Assembly: GCA_900548145.1 (NCBI GenBank)
Contig: URJB01000005.1
Location: 1-64,000, forward strand
DNA from: an uncultured Eubacteriales bacterium
GTDB lineage: Bacteria; Bacillota; Clostridia; Christensenellales; Aristaeellaceae
DNA length: 64,000 nucleotides
Direction of reading: 5' to 3'
Position 1 is the first letter of the stretch. Every line of letters starts with the position of its first letter. The notes under the pieces are model-generated. The model saw nothing but the letters and a program-made list of their open reading frames with translations. It was not told the DNA's origin and did no database searches. Positions 7,600 through 15,764 of this stretch are shown one piece after another. The position numbers were made by a program, and so were the translations under genes.

Positions 7600-8901
7600 T
7601 TATCTCCTCTTTTCCTTTTCCATTTCTTCCATGGCTTTCTCCGCATCCTCCACAAAGGGCACCTGCCCAACCAGCAGCTTTTTCGGGGCTAACCCCTCAT
7701 AGGCTTTCAGCGTCTGCGCCACTTCCAGCCGGTTCACCGGCAGACTTCTGGAAAAATGCACGCCGATCTCCTCTGCCTCCGGCAGACGGCAGCCCCGCAG
7801 CCGCAGAAAATACACCATCCGCCGAAGCCGCCACAGCAGCCCTTCCCGGAACCAGCGTTCTTTGCCCCTCATCAGCTGTTCCAGCCCGAACAGCTTGTAT
7901 TCCATGGCCACGCCGCTGATATTTCCCGCAAAGGCCTCGTCGGTCAGGTCGGGCACGAAGCTCAGCTTGTGGATGTCCGCCTTCAGGCTGTCCTTCAGGA
8001 TCTCCGTGTCGCTTTCGGAAAGCTGTTTCGTCAGATACTCCACCCGCGCGTCTGCAGCAGGCATTTCCAGCGTTCGCGTTTCCCGAAGCCGCTGCTGTAC
8101 GCTTCGTCCTTCTTCGTCCTCCTCCACCGTGGCCCCGTAGATCACCATCAATGCGTCGGTAAACTGCTGCTTGTCGTTTACCCGGTCGCTCTGCAGCGCG
8201 TCGTAAGCGTCGATCAGCGCTTTCACGCCTTCAAAATCGCCCCGTTCCCGCTGATTATTCCAGTATTCGGTCATGGGCACGCCGCCGAAGAAATGTCTCT
8301 CCCGCCCCGTCTCCCGAGGGATCTCTCCGCCGGTTCGCTCATAATGGACGTTCCATTCCTCCGTCATCACTTCGATTCGCTGGCCCATCCGCTGAAAATG
8401 CCGGTTCCGCCGTTCCGTCAGCATCACGCCGAAGACCGGCCTGTGCTCCACGGTGTTGTCGTACACCACAAAGGCGTTTCTTGCGTCCGCCTGACAAAGC
8501 CGCGGCATGGCGTTTTCATCGGCGTAATACATTTCCACGCCCTTGCCGTAAAGGGCCGCGTCCGCCGCAAGTTCGCTGTCCACGCTGCCCGCCGCGCTGC
8601 GGCGCAGGCAGTCCAACAGCGTCTGAAAGCCCGTCCATTCCCCGTTGACCGTGTACTGAATGGGTTCGCCCGTCAGATAGCCGCTGGTCATCGCCACGAT
8701 GTACCCCGGCAGATCATGACTGAGCCGGTAATTCGGCGCGCCCCTTCCCCGCCACCGCTCGGAGATGCTGTGCTCCCCGTCGTAATAATCTTTCAGTTCG
8801 TTCAGCCGAAACCGTTTCCCGTCGAACTGCTTCAGCACTTCCCAGATCAGCTCCGGCGACGGCTCCCCGTCCGCCAGCCATTCCCGGTCGATCACGATCA
8901 T
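7600..8901 (-). CDS. Portal protein (SPP1 gp6-like)
   Basis: This 433-residue protein fits the SPP1-type portal family, the dodecameric ring through which DNA enters the head. Motifs include RFRLNELKDYYDGEH and YRLSHDLPGYIVAMTSGYLTGEPI near residues 30-85, GKGVEMYYADE near 120, and the ISGVAMEYKLFGLEQLM helix near 335 that is typical of the wing/stem region. ATG 8901 was chosen because GGGGAGG lies six bases upstream and the codon overlaps the terminase stop (ATGA). Longer ORF versions run antiparallel into the terminase frame. Confidence 0.88.
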   Translation of the reverse strand: MIVIDREWLADGEPSPELIWEVLKQFDGKRFRLNELKDYYDGEHSISERWRGRGAPNYRLSHDLPGYIVAMTSGYLTGEPIQYTVNGEWTGFQTLLDCLRRSAAGSVDSELAADAALYGKGVEMYYADENAMPRLCQADARNAFVVYDNTVEHRPVFGVMLTERRNRHFQRMGQRIEVMTEEWNVHYERTGGEIPRETGRERHFFGGVPMTEYWNNQRERGDFEGVKALIDAYDALQSDRVNDKQQFTDALMVIYGATVEEDEEGRSVQQRLRETRTLEMPAADARVEYLTKQLSESDTEILKDSLKADIHKLSFVPDLTDEAFAGNISGVAMEYKLFGLEQLMRGKERWFREGLLWRLRRMVYFLRLRGCRLPEAEEIGVHFSRSLPVNRLEVAQTLKAYEGLAPKKLLVGQVPFVEDAEKAMEEMEKEKRR

Positions 8902-10148
8902 TCGATCCTCCCCTTTCTGAGCCGCACGACCCGTTCGGTCATCAGCGGCTCCAGCGCGTAGCGCACTGCGTCGATGGTGTGGTTGTTTCGATCCGGACAT
9001 TCGTTCAGGAAGCACCCGTCCCGGCCCCGGGCGTATTCGTACAGGCTGAACTCTCGGGCGGCCTTGGGGCATCTTTCCCGATCGATGACGATGGCGTTCA
9101 GTTCCTTCAGCCAGCGAATACCGTGCTCCACGCTGCCCGCCCCTTTTTTCGCCCCGATGGCGTTGACGTTTCTCCGTCTCAATTCGGCAATTTCCCGCGG
9201 CATGGCGCTGTCGCAGCGGATGATCTTCTCTCCCGCGATTTTACGGCAGCTTTCCGCCAGTTTTTCCAGGCTCTGTCCTGTCTGCACCGCTTCTTCCAAC
9301 AGCAGCAGCCGCTTTCCCCGCTTGTCCCACGCGCACAACACCAGCGCGTCCGGGTCATTGGCAAATCCGAAATCCAGCCCCGCGTACCGCACCGGGAAAC
9401 GATCCCGTTCTTCCCGGGAAATCGCCCGCACGTCCAGATTGTCAAATACCTTTCCTCCCGTGCCCACGGCTTCCCCCAGATACATATGCCGGTAGGCCCG
9501 TTCGTCCCGTTTTTTCAGCCGTTCCGCCTGTTTCAGAAAAGTCTCGCCCAGCCATTCCGGCGGCATCTGCCGGTAGTCGCTCTGATGCACCACTCTTCCC
9601 TCGCAGGGATTCAGCGCCTCCGCGTTCACCCAGCTTTGGGCGCTGACCGGCGGATTATAGCTCAGCACCGTCACGCCCCTTTTCCCCCGAAGCACGCTGG
9701 CCTGGATCGTCCGTATTTCCTCCATTCCGCGAAAAGCGCTGGCTTCTTCAAACCAGAGCAGTGCGAAATATCCCTTGGGCAATTTCACGCCCTTGCTCTT
9801 TTCCGGGTCGTCCGCGCCCCGAAACAAAATGCGCTGTCCCGTGGGCCGATAGGTCATTTCCATCGGGTTCAACCGGTACTGAAAGTACCCGTTCATGCCC
9901 ATTTCCTCTGCCGCCCAGCGCATCTGCGCCAGTACGCTTTCCCGCAGGCTTTCCGCCACCTTCCGAAAAATGATGACGTTCGCCTCCGGGTCTTTCAGCA
10001 TCAGGCAAAGCGCCATCAGGCTGACGAAGCTGGACTTTCCGCTTCCCCGCCCGCCTTTCAGCCAGTACTCGTCGTGCCGTCCCTCATACATATCCCAGAA
10101 CAGCCTCTCGAACGCCGGCGGCACTTTTTCTCCCAGCTTCACGTTCAC
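8898..10148 (-). CDS. Terminase large subunit
   Basis: This 416-residue protein is the DNA-packaging ATPase and headful or cos nuclease. The ATPase has Walker A GGRGSGKS at residues 32-39 and Walker B FALLWFEEAS near 135. The RNase H-like nuclease has YAGLDFGFANDPDA near 250, CDSAMPREI near 305 and the closing HTIDAVRYALEP, so the acidic residues needed for cleavage appear present. The GTG at 10148 overlaps the small terminase stop (GTGA) and was chosen for that coupling; the ribosome binding site is weak. The gene appears intact even though its partner is degraded. Confidence 0.9.
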   Translation of the reverse strand: MNVKLGEKVPPAFERLFWDMYEGRHDEYWLKGGRGSGKSSFVSLMALCLMLKDPEANVIIFRKVAESLRESVLAQMRWAAEEMGMNGYFQYRLNPMEMTYRPTGQRILFRGADDPEKSKGVKLPKGYFALLWFEEASAFRGMEEIRTIQASVLRGKRGVTVLSYNPPVSAQSWVNAEALNPCEGRVVHQSDYRQMPPEWLGETFLKQAERLKKRDERAYRHMYLGEAVGTGGKVFDNLDVRAISREERDRFPVRYAGLDFGFANDPDALVLCAWDKRGKRLLLLEEAVQTGQSLEKLAESCRKIAGEKIIRCDSAMPREIAELRRRNVNAIGAKKGAGSVEHGIRWLKELNAIVIDRERCPKAAREFSLYEYARGRDGCFLNECPDRNNHTIDAVRYALEPLMTERVVRLRKGRIE

Positions 10149-10672
10149 TTCTTTTCCCCCCGTCCCGGCACGTCCATCACAATCTTCGGGGCTTCTGTGG
10201 GCGTTCCTTCCCGGTCGCCGAACAGCCCATACTGTTTTCCCAGCAGTTCCGCCGCCCGCAGCACCTCGCTGGTTTTCGCTTCTTCCTCTCCGCGCAAAAT
10301 CCGCGTCAGCGCCGCCAGCACCTCCTCCGCATCCGCAACCGCAGCAGGGGGTGACCCCCTGCACCCCGGTTCGCGTTCCACTTGGCCGATTTCCTCTATC
10401 TCTCGCCGCGTGTCGCTTTTTTGCTCATTTTCCCCGGCAGGGACAGTGCCCCTGCACCCCAGCTCGCGTTCCACTTGGCCGATTTTCGCTGTCTCTCTCC
10501 ATATGTCGCTTTTTAGACCGACTTTTCCAAGCCCCGCTTCAACCGTTGCCGTTTTTCCGCATTTCTCTCCGCATTCCAACTGTCCAGCCATCTCCATCGT
10601 TCGCAGCCTATCCCTTTCACTCGCAATACTCTCACTCTCCGGGCAGCCAACGTTTTCCTCCGTTTGCCCCAT
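10145..10672 (-). CDS. Small terminase subunit, probably degraded
   Basis: This 175-residue ORF lies directly upstream of the large terminase. Only the last 65 residues look like a small terminase (EEVLAALTRILRGEEE, VLRAAELLGKQYGLF, ending in a basic tail). The N-terminal 110 residues lack the DNA-binding helix-turn-helix and low-complexity sequence replaces it. An in-frame 93-base duplication (31 codons) runs through the middle. A separate overlapping frame (10513-10764) offers no better N-terminus. I read it as a decayed or rearranged gene; if it is non-functional the prophage could not start packaging by itself. Confidence 0.55.
   Translation of the reverse strand: MGQTEENVGCPESESIASERDRLRTMEMAGQLECGEKCGKTATVEAGLGKVGLKSDIWRETAKIGQVERELGCRGTVPAGENEQKSDTRREIEEIGQVEREPGCRGSPPAAVADAEEVLAALTRILRGEEEAKTSEVLRAAELLGKQYGLFGDREGTPTEAPKIVMDVPGRGEKK
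10344..10515 (-). repeat. 93-base diverged tandem duplication with REP-like palindrome
   Basis: Copy 1 (about 10344-10424) and copy 2 (about 10437-10515) are offset by 93 bases and share the CTCGCGTTCCACTTGGCCG-type core, the TGCACCCC block and a closing TGTCGCTTTTT. Copy 1 begins with GCAGGGGGTGACCCCCTGC, a palindrome; copy 2 begins with a decayed version (GCAGGGACAGTGCCCCTGC). The period is a multiple of three, so the reading frame of the small terminase survives. Confidence 0.75.
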
Positions 10673-10794
10673 TTTCCCTTCAAAAAATTATTCTTCCTTC
10701 CAACATTCAGCCGTTTCCCTTCATCCATCCCAAACACCGGCTCTTTTTCCGCCGCTGCATTCATTGCCTTCTTTCTCCGCCTTTTCCGGCATAC

Positions 10795-10827
10795 AAAAAC
10801 CGGAGACGGCCTTTCAGCCTCTCCGGT
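10795..10827 (-). terminator. Terminator-like hairpin at right edge of prophage
   Basis: On the minus strand ACCGGAGA pairs with TCTCCGGT around an inner GGC-GCC-like loop, followed by five T. It lies between the host ATP-grasp gene and the phage module and insulates one from the other. Confidence 0.65.
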
Positions 10828-10937
10828 TTCTGTCCCCCACCTTTGACAGGATATACTATATCACAGTTTTCTGTATACGGATGTTTCCGTTTGTCTCCTT
10901 GTGTCTCTTCATTCCAAAAACCGCGTTTTTCCCATTC

Positions 10938-10980
10938 AAAAAACAGGGAGCGCCCGCGTTTTCCACACGTTCGCTCCCTG
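10938..10980 (-). terminator. Terminator of the ychF-ATP-grasp operon
   Basis: CAGGGAGCG pairs with CGCTCCCTG, with a 19-base loop and six T on the minus strand. It starts 12 bases after the ATP-grasp stop codon. Confidence 0.8.
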
Positions 10981-10991
10981 CTTCTGTTTTC

Positions 10992-12002
10992 TCAAATATC
11001 GATAAATTCCCGGAACTCCCGCATAATGCCGATCCCGTCCGGGTAATGAGCGGCGAACTGTGGCACCGCGTGACTGGGAAAACTGTTGCCCTCGATGAAC
11101 ACCGGCCCCTTTTCCGTAATAGCCACGTCCCACGCCACGAAGCGCATCTGCGGCACCTTCTGGGCCGCCTTCAGGCACATATCGCAGGCTTCCTTGAAAT
11201 AAGGAATCTGGAATCCGATGATGGGCGTATGGGTCATGGGATGCTCGGTGTAGGTGTTGCCCTGCTTGTCCGCACCAACGGTCAGCAGTGTGCCGCTTTC
11301 CAGATCGATTCGGGCCGCCATGCCGCCCTGATCCACATTGTCCATCACCTTGCCGTTGCCAATGCGCAGGAAGGCATAAACGATGCCCTGCTTTTTGTCG
11401 CCCAGCAGCGTAGCGATACGGATGGTGTTGACCGAGGTCGGGCACATCTCCGCCATTTTCGGATGCTGGATCACCCGTTCCTCCACAATGCCGATCTTCT
11501 TTTCCCGCAGCTCCTGCAGGAACGCTTCTTCCCGGCCCTGCCATTCTTCCTTCGTGTGCCGTTCAATGCCCACGCCGCTGCTGCCTTCCAACGGCTTGCA
11601 GATCAGGTCGTCGTTCCGATCAAGGAACGCTTTCCAGTCCTCCAAGCTCAGCTCGTCGGAAAGCTCGATCCAGTCCCGGTTCACCTCGTCCTTGAACAGC
11701 CGATTGAACGTGGCCTTGTCGTCGAACAGATACCAGTAGGCCTTGTCGTTCATCCGGCGGACGATGGTGTTGCTCAGTCCCCGGGTGATCTGGGTCTTTT
11801 TCTGCTCGTCGGTCAGCCGGTACATTTCGGCGATCTTGTAATCCACGTAGCCCGCGTTGTATTTCAGCGCGCAGCGCAGCATGTCGCACAAAAGCCACAG
11901 GCGGCTCTTTCCGCTCCGCTCCTTCAGGATTTTTGTGGTCTTCCACATGGCTTTCCAGTCCATGCGCACCAGCCGCTTAAAAAAGAAGGACAGTCTGCTC
12001 AT
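10992..12002 (-). CDS. ATP-grasp enzyme of the sugar-transfer type
   Basis: This 336-residue cytosolic protein has the layout of the ATPgrasp_ST family (sugar-transfer associated ATP-grasp), thought to ligate small groups in cell-surface polysaccharide or peptide modification. Motifs include a central KPLEGSSGVGIE nucleotide-binding loop near residue 140, the SVNTIRIATLL stretch near 195 and the metal-binding end DVAITEKGPVFIEGNSFPS near 300. It follows ychF by 22 bases and shares its promoter. No glycosyltransferase genes lie nearby, so the substrate is unknown. Confidence 0.8.
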   Translation of the reverse strand: MSRLSFFFKRLVRMDWKAMWKTTKILKERSGKSRLWLLCDMLRCALKYNAGYVDYKIAEMYRLTDEQKKTQITRGLSNTIVRRMNDKAYWYLFDDKATFNRLFKDEVNRDWIELSDELSLEDWKAFLDRNDDLICKPLEGSSGVGIERHTKEEWQGREEAFLQELREKKIGIVEERVIQHPKMAEMCPTSVNTIRIATLLGDKKQGIVYAFLRIGNGKVMDNVDQGGMAARIDLESGTLLTVGADKQGNTYTEHPMTHTPIIGFQIPYFKEACDMCLKAAQKVPQMRFVAWDVAITEKGPVFIEGNSFPSHAVPQFAAHYPDGIGIMREFREFIDI

Positions 12003-12024
12003 TTCCCAAACTCCCTTTCCGGTC

Positions 12025-13122
12025 TTATACGTTAAAGCGGAACAGCACGATGTCGCCGTCCTTCATCTCGTAATCCTTGCCCTCGCTGCGCACAAGGCCC
12101 TTTTCCTTGCAGGCGTTCATGCTGCCCAGCGTCCGCAGGTCGTCGAAGGCCACCACCTCGGCGCGGATGAAGCCCCGTTCAAAATCCGTGTGGATCTTGC
12201 CCGCCGCCTGCGGCGCTTTCGTGCCCCGGGTGATGGTCCACGCCCGGCATTCGTCCTCGCCCGCCGTCAGGAAGGAGATCAGCCCCAACAGGCTGTAGCT
12301 GGCGTGGATCAATCGGTCAAGTCCGCTTTCGCCAATGCCCAGTTCTTCCAGAAACTCCGCTTTTTCGTCCGGCTCCATATTGGCGATTTCTTCTTCGATC
12401 TGCGCGCTGACCGTGAAGACCTGCGCCCCTTCCGCGTCGGCGATCTTCCGCACTGCCTGCACAAAGGGCAGCTGGCTCTCGTCCGTGCCCACGTCGCTGT
12501 CGGCAATGTTGGCCGCGTAGATCACCGGCTTGTCCGTCAGCAGGAACCAGCTGTGGACGATCTCCTTTTCCTCGTCCGTCATGGAGAAGGTGCGGGCGGG
12601 CTTGCCTTCCTCCAGATGAGCCAGCAGCCGCTGGCCCAGTTCCACTTCCTGCACCTGCTTCTTGTCGCCGCCCTTCAAAAGCCGGTTGGCCTTTTCCACC
12701 CGGCGCTGCATGGTCTCCAGATCGGCCAGCACCAGCTCCAGCTGGATCACGTCGATGTCCCGTGCCGGGTCTACCGTGCCGTCCACGTGAATGATGTTCT
12801 CGTCCTCGAAGCACCGCACCACATGCACGATGGCGTCGCATTCCCGGATGTGGGACAGGAACTTGTTGCCCAGTCCCTCGCCCTTGCTGGCGCCCTTCAC
12901 CAGACCAGCGATGTCCACAAATTCGATGGTGGCAGGGGTCACTTTCTTGGGATGATACATCTCCGCCAGCACGTCCAGCCGCTTGTCGGGCACAGGCACC
13001 ACGCCGGTGTTGGGTTCGATGGTACAGAAAGGATAATTCGCCGCCTGGGCTCCCGCCCGGGTGATGGCGTTAAACAGCGTGCTCTTTCCCACGTTGGGCA
13101 GTCCTACGATACCAAGTTTCAT
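12025..13122 (-). CDS. ychF: Ribosome-binding ATPase YchF
   Basis: This 365-residue protein is the conserved YchF/OLA1 P-loop protein that prefers ATP over GTP and binds the ribosome. The G1 loop GLPNVGKST begins at residue 6, G3 DIAGLVKGAS follows near 68, and the C-terminal TGS-like domain ends in DGDIVLFRFNV, a family hallmark. Length matches the family. ATG 13122 was chosen because GAGGAGAAGAGG lies upstream and the protein then starts with the family's MKLGIVGLPN; a longer ORF start at 13161 has no support. Confidence 0.95.
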   Translation of the reverse strand: MKLGIVGLPNVGKSTLFNAITRAGAQAANYPFCTIEPNTGVVPVPDKRLDVLAEMYHPKKVTPATIEFVDIAGLVKGASKGEGLGNKFLSHIRECDAIVHVVRCFEDENIIHVDGTVDPARDIDVIQLELVLADLETMQRRVEKANRLLKGGDKKQVQEVELGQRLLAHLEEGKPARTFSMTDEEKEIVHSWFLLTDKPVIYAANIADSDVGTDESQLPFVQAVRKIADAEGAQVFTVSAQIEEEIANMEPDEKAEFLEELGIGESGLDRLIHASYSLLGLISFLTAGEDECRAWTITRGTKAPQAAGKIHTDFERGFIRAEVVAFDDLRTLGSMNACKEKGLVRSEGKDYEMKDGDIVLFRFNV

Positions 13123-13166
13123 AGCGTTCCTCTTCTCCTCAGTAAATCCATGGTAATTCATTCTTT

Positions 13167-13195
13167 AGTATAGCCCGAACCCATAAAAAAAGCAA
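13167..13195 (-). promoter_or_regulatory. Sigma-A promoter for ychF
   Basis: On the minus strand TTGCTT (13195-13190), a 17-base spacer and TATACT (13172-13167) lie 45 bases before the ychF start. Confidence 0.7.
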
Positions 13196-13235
13196 TCCGA
13201 ACCGCCGTTCTTTTCCTTTTTGCCCCATCTTTCCC

Positions 13236-13264
13236 TTGCCAATCGCTCTTTTCCTTCCTATAAT
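13236..13264 (+). promoter_or_regulatory. Sigma-A promoter for the sugar-acid dehydratase
   Basis: TTGCCA (13236-13241), a 17-base spacer and TATAAT (13259-13264) lie 54 bases before the dehydratase ATG. It is back to back with the ychF promoter. Confidence 0.72.
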
Positions 13265-13317
13265 AGAGTGACTCTGCGCCGCCCGGCGCAGCCAAATCCA
13301 TCTCGGAGGCGACAGCC

Positions 13318-15105
13318 ATGAAACTGCGTTCTCAGGAAGTCCGCGCCCTCGCGCCGGAAAACGATCCTCTGAAAATCGGCATGGGCTGGTCGGCGGACGA
13401 TCTGTCCAAGCCCCAAATTTTGATCGAAAGCACCTTCGGCGACAGCCATCCCGGCAGCGCCCATCTGGATCAGTTTGTCCGGGAATCCGCCCGCGCGGTC
13501 AACGAGCACGGTGGAAAATCCGCCCGTTATTTTGCCACAGATATGTGTGATGGCATCGCTCAGGGCCATGACGGCATCAATTATTCCCTGCCCCACCGGG
13601 AAGCCATGGTCGATCTGGTCGAAGCGCAGGCCAACGCCAGCGTCTACGACGGCGGCGTGTTCATCGCCAGCTGCGATAAATCCGTCCCCGCCATGTTGAT
13701 GAGCATCGGCCGACTGAAGGACATGAGCGCCATCGTCGTCACCGGCGGCGTGATGGAGGCGCATACCCTGCCGAAGGAATACACCGTGAACGACCCTGCC
13801 TGCAAGATCAACGAACTGCTGACGCTGGAACAGATCGGCAAGTTCGACGCCTGGGAAAAGACCGGCGTGATCCCGGAGAAGCAGCTGGACTACTATAAGC
13901 ATCACGCCTGTCCCAGCTGCGGCGCGTGTTCCTTTATGGGCACCGCCTCCACCATGCAGATCATGGCGGAAGCGCTGGGTCTGATGCTCCCCGGCACGGC
14001 CCTCATGCCCGCCACCGCCCCCGAGCTGAAACAGGCCGCTTACGACGCGGGCGCGCAGCTCATGAAGCTGGTGGAAAGCGGCCTTCGGGCAAAGGATATC
14101 GTCACCCAAAAGAGCTTTGAAAACGCCATCATGGTGCACGCGGCCATTTCCGGCTCCACCAACGCCACCATGCACCTGCCCGCCATCGCTCACGAGTTCG
14201 GCTTCGAGCTGGACGCGGACGCTTTCGACCGAATGCATCGGGGCGCTCATTACCTGCTGAATATCCGCCCCTCCGGCGATTGGCCCGCCCAGTATTTCTA
14301 TTATGCCGGCGGTGTGCCCCGGGTCATGGAGGAGATCAAGTCCATGCTCCATCTGGACGTTCTCACCGTCACCGGCAAAACGCTGGGCGAAAATCTGGAA
14401 GACCTGAAACGCGGCGGCTTCTATGAGCACTGCGACGAGCTTCTGCAAAAGAAGGCTCATGAGCTGGGCCTGTCCATTGCCCGGACGGATATCATTCATT
14501 TCTTCGACCATCCCAAGGGCACCGACGGCAGCATCGCCATTCTCAAGGGCAATCTGGCCCCCGAAGGAAGCGTCATCAAGCACACCGCCTGTCCGAAGAA
14601 TATGTTTCAGGCCACCCTGCTGGCCCGTCCCTTCGACAGTGAGGAAGAATGCATCCACGCCGTGCTGAACGGTCAGGTGAAGCCCGGCGACGCGATCTTC
14701 ATCCGCTACGAAGGCCCCCGCGGCAGCGGAATGCCGGAGATGTTCTATACCGGCGAGGCCATCTGTGCGGATCCCAAGCTGGCCTCCAGCGTGGCGCTCA
14801 TCACCGACGGCCGCTTTTCCGGGGCCAGCCGCGGCCCGGTCATCGGTCACGTCAGCCCGGAAGCCGCCGCAGGCGGCCCCATCGCGCTGGTGGAGGAGGG
14901 CGACCTCATCCGCATCGACGTTCCCGCCCGGGAACTTGCCATCGTAGGGGTAAACGGCCAGCCCAAAACGCCCGAGGAAATGGAGCATATTCTCCAGGAA
15001 CGCCGGGCCCGCTGGCAGCCCAAGCCGCCCAAATACACCCGCGGTCTGCTGAAGCTTTACTCCCAGCACGCCGTCAGCCCCATGAAGGGCGCTTATATGG
15101 AATGA
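13318..15105 (+). CDS. IlvD/Edd-family dehydratase, YjhG/YagF-like (sugar-acid) branch
   Basis: This 595-residue Fe-S enzyme removes water from a dihydroxy or sugar acid to give a 2-keto acid. It starts with GMGWSADDL, has FATDMCDGIAQG near 72-83, ASCDKSVPAM near 117-126 (C119, K121) and ACPSCGACSFMGTA near 197-210, then ENAIMVHAAISGSTN and NLAPEGSVIK. These resemble E. coli YjhG/YagF (D-xylonate dehydratase) more than branched-chain IlvD. The proline-cysteine-asparagine element that carries the first cluster ligand in IlvD reads HPGSAHL here. The gene is alone, with its own promoter and CGGAGG site. The exact substrate cannot be read from the sequence. Confidence 0.75.
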   Translation: MKLRSQEVRALAPENDPLKIGMGWSADDLSKPQILIESTFGDSHPGSAHLDQFVRESARAVNEHGGKSARYFATDMCDGIAQGHDGINYSLPHREAMVDLVEAQANASVYDGGVFIASCDKSVPAMLMSIGRLKDMSAIVVTGGVMEAHTLPKEYTVNDPACKINELLTLEQIGKFDAWEKTGVIPEKQLDYYKHHACPSCGACSFMGTASTMQIMAEALGLMLPGTALMPATAPELKQAAYDAGAQLMKLVESGLRAKDIVTQKSFENAIMVHAAISGSTNATMHLPAIAHEFGFELDADAFDRMHRGAHYLLNIRPSGDWPAQYFYYAGGVPRVMEEIKSMLHLDVLTVTGKTLGENLEDLKRGGFYEHCDELLQKKAHELGLSIARTDIIHFFDHPKGTDGSIAILKGNLAPEGSVIKHTACPKNMFQATLLARPFDSEEECIHAVLNGQVKPGDAIFIRYEGPRGSGMPEMFYTGEAICADPKLASSVALITDGRFSGASRGPVIGHVSPEAAAGGPIALVEEGDLIRIDVPARELAIVGVNGQPKTPEEMEHILQERRARWQPKPPKYTRGLLKLYSQHAVSPMKGAYME

Positions 15106-15111
15106 GTCCGT

Positions 15112-15422
15112 CTTTTAGGCAGAAAACCCTTTGCCATAGTGTCTCTCAAGATCGCAACTTCTTCCGATTTGCGCTGCAATGCGGTATGCTCTTCGTTTTT
15201 TCGAATTCCTGAAAAGGCTACTGCAGTTCGGAGCGTGCGACCAAGGAAGGCCTAAGGATGACTAGCCTCAGACCGTGCAGCCAAGCGCAAGCTCAGCGCA
15301 GGGCTTGGCCATCGTACACTGTGGGGCAGACCACAATAGTTTCTGGCGAAAAAGCTCGCCTAGGGTAATCTTTTGATAAGCTGCAAAAACCCGGATGACC
15401 GATCGGTCATCCGGGTTTTTGC
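15112..15422 (+). ncRNA. Candidate structured RNA with strong terminator
   Basis: Between the dehydratase stop and the convergent SH3 gene lie about 310 bases with no plausible ORF but several pairings on the plus strand. TTTTAGGC near 15113 pairs with GCCTAGGG near 15358; CTGCA near 15220 pairs with TGCAG near 15266, with CGG/CCG stacking inside; and GCCAAGC near 15273 pairs with GCTTGGC near 15302. It ends in a near-perfect terminator. The shape suits a stable small RNA. I compared it by eye with 6S, SRP, tmRNA and RNase P RNA and found no diagnostic motif, so the family is unknown. It could instead be decayed sequence. Confidence 0.35.
15387..15422. terminator. Bidirectional terminator
   Basis: AAAAACCCGGATGACCGA is followed by its perfect complement, giving an 18-base inverted repeat flanked by A-run and T-run. 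It can end transcription from the plus side (dehydratase or RNA candidate) and from the SH3 gene on the minus side. Confidence 0.85.
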
Positions 15423-15452
15423 AGTGAGCCTCCTGACGGAGCCTTGCCGGCA

Positions 15453-15764
15453 TTACCGGCGAGTAGTCCGGGTCTTCTTGGGCAGCGGTTTCACTTCCCA
15501 CAGATACTTGCTCATCACGTAGCCGAAGCGCTTCCCATACTTCACGTAAGCCCATCCGTCGTCCAGGTATTCCCGAACGATGATCTTCGTGCCGTAGGGA
15601 ATGTTGCCGATCTTGTTGCCGGTATTGCTCTTGGGCGTACTCCGCAGATTCAGGGACTTCCCGTCTTTCGTATACACATAGCGTGTATCCGCCAGCGCAA
15701 TCAGCGGCAGCAGCGTCGTCGCAACAATCACGACAATGCACAGGAACGCAAGCGTCTTTTTCAT
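15453..15764 (-). CDS. Secreted SH3b-domain protein
   Basis: This 103-residue protein has a signal peptide (MKKTLAFLCIVVIVATTLLPLIALA) and one bacterial SH3 domain (about residues 28-90), with the typical SLNLRSTPKSNT, IPYGTKIIV and GWAYVKYGKRFGYV elements, then a short basic tail. Such domains bind cell-wall peptide or glycan; no catalytic domain is attached. ATG 15764 was chosen because AAGGAG lies ten bases upstream; an earlier start at 15785 would spoil the signal peptide. Confidence 0.8.
   Translation of the reverse strand: MKKTLAFLCIVVIVATTLLPLIALADTRYVYTKDGKSLNLRSTPKSNTGNKIGNIPYGTKIIVREYLDDGWAYVKYGKRFGYVMSKYLWEVKPLPKKTRTTRR

Noticed and set aside
10513..10764. 83-codon frame as the N-terminus of the small terminase
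   Set aside because: It has no helix-turn-helix pattern and is dominated by Lys/Arg from biased sequence; joining it by frameshift does not restore a known domain.
8979..12035. Plus-strand open frame of 1018 codons
   Set aside because: It is antisense to the large terminase, small terminase and ATP-grasp genes; GC-rich codon bias keeps the antisense frame open.
13258..15069. Minus-strand open frame of 603 codons
   Set aside because: It is antisense to the well-supported sugar-acid dehydratase and rich in His, Gly and Ala, as expected of a shadow frame.
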